The position numbers and the translations under genes are program-made. Source: Pseudomonas sessilinigenes (lineage in GTDB: Bacteria; Pseudomonadota; Gammaproteobacteria; Pseudomonadales; Pseudomonadaceae). Taken from it: 64,000 bases of DNA. This document shows, one piece after another, positions 59,154 to 64,000 of the stretch; position 1 is the first letter of the stretch; the number at the start of each line of letters is the position of its first letter. The notes under the pieces were generated by a model. It did not search any database, was not told the DNA's origin, and saw only the letters and a list, made by a program, of their open reading frames with translations. The stretch is from the NCBI RefSeq assembly GCF_003850565.1, contig NZ_CP027706.1, positions 5,766,001 to 5,830,000 on the forward strand, read 5' to 3'.

Positions 59154-59615
59154 GATGGGCAGCCCCCAGGTGATTGCGATGGCCTAGGGCGCTGCAAGCG
59201 GGAGTGACAAGATAAGGGCAATAAAGGCGGTAGGGTCATGGTCCTGTCCTGGATTGAGGACAGGGAAGCAGGCACGCCTACGCACCCTGTCCAGGGTTTG
59301 CGTAGGCATCATCAGCACGAAGCGGTTCAAGGAGGAATGCCATCTCCGGGGCAAATCCTATAGCAAGGCCAATGCGACCTTCAAGTTTGCATCACCCGGA
59401 AAGTGCAGCGCCAAGCCAGTGGCCCATCCAACCAGGCAGCACATTCCTTGCAGATTCACCTGGCGCTTAGCAGAAGAGTTCGCCCAGCACCATGGCCTCG
59501 CCATCCATGAACCGGTAAAGAGCCACGGGTACCGGGCGAACGTCTCAACGCTATGCGCTCGCCATGAGATGTTCAACTGTCAGCAATAATTGACCTGGAC
59601 CGTGGCTTGCCCTGA
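59154..59615. other. Intergenic region with two adjacent hairpins
   Basis: 462 bp between crcB and the DUF1652 gene. Two stems stand out: CCTGTCCT/AGGACAGG (59243-59264) and GCCTACGCA with TGCGTAGGC enclosing CCCTG/CAGGG (59276-59307), 14 bp in all. Small open frames on both strands in 59254-59589 have no family features or good ribosome sites and are not accepted as genes. Confidence 0.5.
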
Positions 59616-59867
59616 TTACTGGCCGGCACCGGCAAACGCCCTGCGCCCGGCGCGCAGCTCGGTACGTAGCTCGCCAATGAGATTGGAGACATCCCGCACG
59701 CTAGTGAGCTGGGCCTGGGACACACCGTTCAACAGCAGGTCCACTCGGCCTGAAGCCGCATCGTAGATCTTGATGCTCAACGACCCGTTGGCGTTAACGC
59801 TGCAAATGCAGGAAAGCGGGAGAAAGCCGGACTCCAGTATGTGACAAAGCTCGCGAGTAGAGAGCAT
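59616..59867 (-). CDS. DUF1652 family protein
   Basis: 83 aa from ATG 59867. It matches the small pseudomonad family pattern LSTRELCHILESGFLPLSC, SLSIKIYDAASGRVDLLLNGV and LTSVRDVSNLIGELR. Soluble, unknown function. The promoter shares a 19-bp element with the 52-aa gene at 50919-51077. Confidence 0.75.
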   Translation of the reverse strand: MLSTRELCHILESGFLPLSCICSVNANGSLSIKIYDAASGRVDLLLNGVSQAQLTSVRDVSNLIGELRTELRAGRRAFAGAGQ

Positions 59868-59904
59868 GGCCTTCTGACCTGTGTGGAGGGTTCTGGGAAT
59901 TTTT

Positions 59905-59923
59905 CCCATTCAGGTTAGAACAG
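59905..59923 (-). promoter_or_regulatory. Shared 19-bp promoter element, copy B
   Basis: CTGTTCTAACCTGAATGGG on the minus strand, 38 bp before the DUF1652 start. It matches copy A (51112-51130) at 18 of 19 bases and in its position relative to the start codon. The remaining spacer to 60186 shows two palindromes (59961-59974 and 60127-60144) and no gene. Confidence 0.5.
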
Positions 59924-60186
59924 TATTCCTACACATGTATCAAGAAACACACAGGAAAATGTGCGGTGCCGCACAGTTTCTGAACATCCTGTTTTGCCCA
60001 AGTGCCCTGTTCTTTTTCCCGGCAGCTGTGTAAGTTTCATTCCATGAACCGGCGTCCCAAACCCCATAGCACCCCGATTATTACCACCTTCATCGATAAG
60101 GTGGGCTAGCGGCTGGACCGCATCAACCCGCCTCGGAGGCGGGGCTCATGACCACTCTTCTGGGGCTACAAGAAAGGAGACGAAGC

Positions 60187-60675
60187 ATGAACCACACCTC
60201 CACTGCCGTCTTGCACCTGTTGTGCGGCAAGATCGCTTCAGGTAAATCGACCCGCGCCAGACAACTGGCAGAAGCCCCAGGCATCGTGCTGATCAGCGAG
60301 GATCAGTGGCTGGCAACGTTGTATCCGCAGATGATCCATTCGCTCGCTGACTACGTATCATGCGCCCGGCACCTGGGCAGCGCCCTGGAACCCCTGGTGG
60401 TAGCCATGTTGCGAGCGGGAACCAGCGTTGTAATGGATTTCCCGGCCAATACCCTGGCCCAGCGCGCCTGGCTGCGCTCCCTTGCCGACCAGGCGGGTGT
60501 CACCCATCAACTGCATGTACTGAACGTCGACGAGGAGACCTGCCGGCGCCGCTTGCGCGAGCGCAACAGCTTGGGCGAACACCCCTTTTCCACCAGCGAT
60601 GAGCAATTCGAATTGATCTGCAGTCACTTCGTTCCACCGCAGGCCGAGGAACAGTTGAATCTGGTGGAAACCTGA
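60187..60675 (+). CDS. P-loop ATP-binding protein (zeta/kinase-like AAA_33)
   Basis: 162 aa. Walker A GKIASGKST at about residue 14. Later ISEDQWLATLYPQM, VVMDFPANT (Walker B-like) and a lid segment ETCRRRLRERN follow the plan of small nucleotide or sugar kinases and zeta toxins. ATG 60187 has an excellent site (AAAGGAGACGAAGC). No antitoxin-like partner is adjacent, so a simple kinase role is preferred. Confidence 0.8.
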   Translation: MNHTSTAVLHLLCGKIASGKSTRARQLAEAPGIVLISEDQWLATLYPQMIHSLADYVSCARHLGSALEPLVVAMLRAGTSVVMDFPANTLAQRAWLRSLADQAGVTHQLHVLNVDEETCRRRLRERNSLGEHPFSTSDEQFELICSHFVPPQAEEQLNLVET

Positions 60676-60749
60676 CAGGGCCAGCCCCACAACGATCCCG
60701 CTCCTGTCGTCATGGGGCTGGCGCAACGCATGTGGGGCCTGGCCAGGCC

Positions 60750-61022
60750 TCAATGGAGGTAGCCGAAGCGCTCGATGTACTGGTCTTCCAGACGACGGCA
60801 CTTCTCAGCAAATGGCGATGGGCCAGTGGAAGAGCCCGGCATTGCCATGCTCAGTCGGCGGCAATGGAGGATCTCGTCCTGGGCCCGTTCCCGTTCCCGG
60901 TCTATCTCAGCGTTGTACCTGACGATGCAGGCCCCCAAGACCACAGCAATACCCACCAGGGACAGCACCAGCGTCCTAAATCCGTCCTCACGGTCATCCC
61001 TTCCGTCATCGTGTTGGATCAT
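60750..61022 (-). CDS. Small membrane protein of unknown function
   Basis: 90 aa from ATG 61022 (ATG 61028 also possible). A charged start (MIQHDDGRDDREDGF) precedes one membrane helix (LVLSLVGIAVVLGACIV, about residues 18-34) and a charged, cysteine-containing tail. Probably a single-pass inner-membrane protein with its C-terminus carrying RERERAQDE. No family recognised. Confidence 0.55.
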   Translation of the reverse strand: MIQHDDGRDDREDGFRTLVLSLVGIAVVLGACIVRYNAEIDRERERAQDEILHCRRLSMAMPGSSTGPSPFAEKCRRLEDQYIERFGYLH

Positions 61023-61691
61023 CAGCATCCCGCCGCCAATACACAAACTCCCCCAAAGGAGGTTGCGTACTGTAGCAGTTCTGCCAACAACGACCGAAGC
61101 CGCCAAAGGCCGGGAGTGACATTGCCCGCCCTCGTGCCCGCCCGATATCAGGACGGCGCCAGAGCCAGAAAAACATCAGACAGGGGAGCTTATCTGGTCA
61201 AATTTCAGGCAAAAAAAAGCCCAAGTAGCTGATGGACACTTGGGGCTAAAAATGCATAAACCGTGGTAGGTGAACGCAGGGCTATAGTAACGGACTGGTA
61301 CATTCTGTAACAAGTTTTTTTCCGGAAAAAACGTAAATAAAATCACTTTATTTGGAAAATATCCACACTTTTTTTAAGTCATTGGATTTCAAGGATTTAT
61401 TTTCCAGCAATTGGCAATTACCTTTCGACGAACTGCCACAACGTTCGTCCGACAGCCCACCGTTTAAACGAAAGTGCGCTGAAAATTCACACAATCGCAA
61501 CAGACAGGCATCCAGGGCACCCTTAAATTGCCGGCACCTGCCTGAACGGAATGTGCTGCATGAACGACTTCCTCGATACGCTGCCCCTGCTCCTGTGCCT
61601 CACCACCTTTGCCTGGTGCTGCTGGGGCTAGGCCACACCTTCGAGGCGCAAGCACCAACACCACCCAGGCATCCCTTTCCCGCCCTACGAT
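61023..61691. other. AT-rich intergenic region
   Basis: About 670 bp with no confident gene. It contains the small-RNA candidate (61211-61277), a perfect palindrome TTTTTTCCGGAAAAAA near 61316-61332, and a tiny frame 61560-61631 for a 23-residue hydrophobic peptide (MNDFLDTLPLLLCLTTFAWC) without a clear ribosome site. Confidence 0.5.
61211..61277 (-). ncRNA. Candidate small RNA (~67 nt)
   Basis: A minus-strand terminator (stem AGCCCAAGT with ACTTGGGGCT, one bulge, then eight U; 61211-61247) has no gene upstream on its strand for over 400 bp. A promoter-like pair lies just upstream: -35 TTGTTA (61308-61313), 18-bp spacer, -10 TACTAT (61284-61289), which would start RNA near 61277. The product would be a short 5' part plus the terminator hairpin, as in Hfq-type sRNAs. 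Confidence 0.45.
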
Positions 61692-62303
61692 TCACACCGG
61701 CTCAGCAAGCCTGCAATTGCCGAACACTCCCCGACCGATAGCCCGAGCCCTTAGCAGATGCGCTTGCACCTGGCTCGATTCCGACTCGAATATCAGCGCT
61801 GAAGTCTCGACCCGTGCTCCGCAGTAATCGAAGACGCCGTGATCGATCTGGGTTTTCATGGCCTGGAGGTAACCATGCCGTTCGTAGGTACCGGCATCGG
61901 CTCCGGCAACCCCCACCATATGTACCCGCAGGTGCCGAAGCTTCTTCACCAACGGGGTGTCGGCTTGAAAATCAAAGGCCCAGCCATTGGCGAATACCCG
62001 GTCGATCCAGCCCTTGAGCAAGGCCGGCATGGCCCACCAATAGACGGGATAAACCAGCACCAGGACATCGGCGCGATCGATCCGGGCCTGCTCGGCAAGC
62101 ACATCGGCGGGCGGTGCGGCCTGCCCTCGGTGTACCGCGATATCGGCGGCAGCGAAACACGGATCGAAGGCTTCGGCCCAGAGGTCGGCCAATTCGAAGG
62201 AGTGCTCCGGACCAGAGTCCTCGAGACCTGCGATGACTTCCCGTGCCAACTGCTGGCTCAGGGACAGGGGATCATGATGAGCAACCACGATGAGTGCGTG
62301 CAT
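61692..62303 (-). CDS. NAD(P)H:quinone oxidoreductase, flavodoxin fold
   Basis: 203 aa. MHALIVVAHHDPLSLSQQLA is the FMN/FAD phosphate-binding start of the DT-diaphorase/MdaB group. The conserved LVLVYPVYWWAMPALLKGWIDRVFANGWAF region follows at about residues 80-110. It performs two-electron quinone reduction in the cytoplasm. Start after CAGGAGCC. Divergent from the TetR gene, which likely represses it. Confidence 0.88.
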   Translation of the reverse strand: MHALIVVAHHDPLSLSQQLAREVIAGLEDSGPEHSFELADLWAEAFDPCFAAADIAVHRGQAAPPADVLAEQARIDRADVLVLVYPVYWWAMPALLKGWIDRVFANGWAFDFQADTPLVKKLRHLRVHMVGVAGADAGTYERHGYLQAMKTQIDHGVFDYCGARVETSALIFESESSQVQAHLLRARAIGRGVFGNCRLAEPV

Positions 62304-62357
62304 GGCAAAGGCTCCTGTTGCTGGATTGCGCGACTTGCTGGGGGTTTATATACTTTT

Positions 62358-62382
62358 AGTAAGTTACTAACGATAAGTTACT
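62358..62382. promoter_or_regulatory. Putative TetR operator
   Basis: AGTAAGTTACT (62358-62368) is a perfect palindrome, and TAAGTTACT is repeated at 62374-62382, 14 bp apart. They lie between the divergent quinone reductase and TetR genes where a TetR dimer pair would bind. Inferred from position and symmetry. Confidence 0.5.
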
Positions 62383-62383
62383 T

Positions 62384-63043
62384 TTGGTACATAAGCATGT
62401 CAAGCAACCAGGAAAGCACTCCCAATCCGCCCCCCGACGGCGCCTGTCCCGGGAACAGCGGCTGCAACAATTGATGGCAGTGGCCTGGAGGATTGTCCGT
62501 GAACATGGCACCGAAGCCCTGACCCTGGGTTACCTGGCCGAGCAGGCGGGGGTTACCAAGCCTGTGGTCTATGACCATTTCGCCACTCGAGCGGTGCTGC
62601 TGATAGCGCTGTACCAGGACTTCGATCAGCGCCAGACCCTCCAGATGGACCAGGCCCTTGAGCGCAGCGAACCACTGCTGGCCCATCGCGCAAGGGTGAT
62701 CGCCAGCTCCTATGTCGATTGCGTGCTACTCCAGGGACGGGAGATACCCGGGGTCATTGCGGCCCTGGCCAGCTCGCCGGAACTGGAAGCCGTCAAACTC
62801 CAGTATCAGCAAGTTTTCCTGGATAAATGCCGTAGCAACCTGCAGCCCTTTGCTGAGGGCGCCATCATCTCAGCCGCGGCATTGCGGGCGATGCTCGGCG
62901 CTGCCGAGGCGGTCTCCCATGCGGCAGCCCTGGGGGACATCACTCCAGCGCAAGCTCAGGACGAGCTCTACGCCAACATCGTGGCCATGGTCGAGCGCGC
63001 TCGCGCAAACGAATCGATATCCCGTCGGGGTGCAATTGAATGA
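62384..63043 (+). CDS. TetR family transcriptional regulator (start uncertain)
   Basis: 219 aa if read from TTG 62384. The helix-turn-helix is REHGTEALTLGYLAEQAGVTKPVVYDHFATRAVL in outline, residues ~38-72; the ligand domain follows. The TTG has no ribosome site. An ATG at 62397 in the neighbouring frame reads MSSNQESTPNPP and would join the TetR frame if the C6 run at 62430-62435 had one more C. So the true gene may carry a frameshift there. Target: the divergent quinone reductase. Confidence 0.8.
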   Translation: MVHKHVKQPGKHSQSAPRRRLSREQRLQQLMAVAWRIVREHGTEALTLGYLAEQAGVTKPVVYDHFATRAVLLIALYQDFDQRQTLQMDQALERSEPLLAHRARVIASSYVDCVLLQGREIPGVIAALASSPELEAVKLQYQQVFLDKCRSNLQPFAEGAIISAAALRAMLGAAEAVSHAAALGDITPAQAQDELYANIVAMVERARANESISRRGAIE

Positions 63044-63138
63044 AACCCCCATTGCATCCCTAGAACAACCGGAACGCGTAGACTGCGCACATGACCGACA
63101 ATGCCCGCCAGCCCGGGGCGCACAGACCGAGAGCCACC

Positions 63139-63852
63139 ATGTCGCGACAATCGCCTGCATCCTCGACGCCCCTTGCCGACAGCGCCGAGCCACCACTCAC
63201 CCCGGACACCCTGGTACTCGACCCACAAGCCAGCCGCGTGCTCTCGGTCTTCGACTTCGATGGCACCCTCACCCGCCACGACAGTTTCGTGCCGTTTCTG
63301 CGCTTCGCCTTCGGCCCGCGCCGCTTCCATCAGCGGATGCTCAAGCTGGCCCTGCCCAGCCTGGGGTTTCTCGCCCGCCGGGTGGCTCGCGATCAACTCA
63401 AGGCGCGACTGATCAACGTCTTCCTCAAGGGGATCGAAGCGGCGTGGGTGCAACAGCAGGCCGAGGCATTCTGCCAACGCTCCTGGAACCAACTGATGCG
63501 CCCCGCCGGCCTGCTGGCGGTGACCGACGAACTGCGCTCCGGAGCCCAGGTGACTTTGTGCTCGGCCTCGCCGGCCCTGGTTCTACAGCCATTCGCCAAG
63601 CGCCTGGGGATCGAGTTGATCGGCACCGAACTGGAGGTCATCGATGGCGTCCTGACCGGGCATATCGTTGGCAACAATTGTCGCTGCGAGAACAAGGTCC
63701 TGCGCCTTGAAAGCATCTATGGCCCCCTGGAGCAGTACCGTTTGCGCGCCTGGGGCGATACCCGGGGCGATCGCGAGTTGCTCGCCGCGGCCCAGGACGC
63801 TCACTGGCGGCACTTTCACCCAGCCTGGCGCCGTGGGCAGCTCGCTCGCTGA
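63139..63852 (+). CDS. HAD-IB family phosphatase
   Basis: 237 aa. Motif I is D39-F-D41-GT (VFDFDGTLTRHDS), motif II Ser in TLCSASPALVLQPFA, and motif III in GNNCRCENKVLRLESIYG with the final acidic pair WGDTRGDRELLAAA. Related to SerB/CicA-type phosphatases, often acting on phosphoserine-like or lipid phosphates. ATG 63139 is chosen (GAGAG upstream); ATG 63091 would add 16 residues. Confidence 0.82.
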   Translation: MSRQSPASSTPLADSAEPPLTPDTLVLDPQASRVLSVFDFDGTLTRHDSFVPFLRFAFGPRRFHQRMLKLALPSLGFLARRVARDQLKARLINVFLKGIEAAWVQQQAEAFCQRSWNQLMRPAGLLAVTDELRSGAQVTLCSASPALVLQPFAKRLGIELIGTELEVIDGVLTGHIVGNNCRCENKVLRLESIYGPLEQYRLRAWGDTRGDRELLAAAQDAHWRHFHPAWRRGQLAR

Positions 63853-63956
63853 GGCTCACCAACAGCCCACTCTGGTCGTGCTCGACTAGCCCAGCCAGTG
63901 CCCCTGGGTCCCAGCAGCGGTTGTCGAAACGAGCCCGGCTCAGCGGTCCACCGCCT

Positions 63957-64000
63957 TCAATCGGGCTTGTGGGCCAGCCGCTGGCGCATGCTGGCACTGG
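63957..64000 (-). CDS. Possible C-terminus of a convergent gene
   Basis: On the minus strand the last 14 codons of an open frame (ending ASMRQRLAHKPD) run to a TGA at 63957. The frame is open to the window edge. Too short to identify, and another frame is also open, so this is tentative. Confidence 0.25.
   Translation of the reverse strand, partial: SASMRQRLAHKPD

Noticed and set aside
59154..59240. Fluoride riboswitch before crcB
   Set aside because: The conserved pseudoknot sequences of the crcB motif could not be found in the leader.
59254..59589. 111-codon plus-strand and 72-codon minus-strand frames after crcB
   Set aside because: They overlap each other, start in a hairpin region and show no recognisable protein features.
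60187..60675. Zeta toxin of a toxin-antitoxin pair
   Set aside because: No small antitoxin gene is adjacent, and the P-loop protein fits a generic small kinase.

Overview
The window is a 64 kb stretch of GC-rich Gram-negative chromosome, most probably a Pseudomonas of the P. fluorescens complex (P. protegens/P. chlororaphis type). The basis is gene content: a complete hpa cluster in pseudomonad order, a MvaT/MvaU-type H-NS analogue, OprB porin, CSS-motif EAL protein, DUF1652 and DUF1883 proteins, an APH(3')-like kinase and tsdBA. Species assignment is inference from family recognition, not from a search.

Layout. 1-4414: a sugar or polyol oxidation operon (MFS transporter end, zinc alcohol dehydrogenase, OprB-type porin, GMC oxidoreductase). 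4423-5514: DUF1176 protein. 5625-14212: homoprotocatechuate (4-hydroxyphenylacetate meta-cleavage) pathway, hpaA divergent from hpaG1-G2-E-D-F-X-H-I; the monooxygenase hpaBC is not here. Two near-identical ~150 bp palindromic repeats sit after hpaE and after hpaI. 14385-18327: glycerate kinase, CdaR regulator and sugar-acid permease. 18391-28211: SDR/VOC pair with LysR, aldo/keto reductase, RarD, an HpaR-like MarR repressor, 4-hydroxyphenylpyruvate dioxygenase, DMT exporter with LysR, and a CSS-EAL phosphodiesterase. 28453-37235: H-NS-like protein, GloA, AhpF/AhpC, a tyrosine recombinase facing a KfrA-like protein, glutathione reductase, GalU. 37646-40377: small lipoproteins and the thiosulfate dehydrogenase pair tsdB-tsdA. 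40588-43729: DUF1883 protein and an alkylation-repair group (56-aa protein, 2OG oxygenase, AlkB, Ada). 44392-53197: NMO-type flavoprotein, modABC with a ModE-like operator, ABC-F ATPase, small proteins, lysozyme inhibitor, APH(3')-like kinase with a GNAT. 54508-57431: tRNA-Leu(UAA) followed by an atypical island. The rest holds MFS, CrcB, DUF1652, a P-loop kinase, a quinone reductase with TetR, and an HAD phosphatase.

Most interesting. (1) The island after tRNA-Leu carries an AT-rich gene (55461-56351) whose S/T-rich alternating central segment resembles aerolysin/ETX-MTX2 pore-forming toxins. It lacks a signal peptide and sits beside remnants of a phage lysis cassette (truncated GH19 endolysin, Rz, and an Rz1 lipoprotein nested in another frame of Rz), with a LexA-box-like site and a tRNA 3'-end-like fragment upstream. 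(2) The two palindromic repeats supply the TAA stop codons of hpaE and of glycerate kinase. (3) Ada has lost three of the four zinc cysteines of its N-terminal domain. (4) HpaR-type operators are shared between the hpa promoter and the distant hpaR-like gene. (5) Two small-RNA candidates, and a 19-bp element shared by two small-gene promoters, are not explained by the annotated genes.
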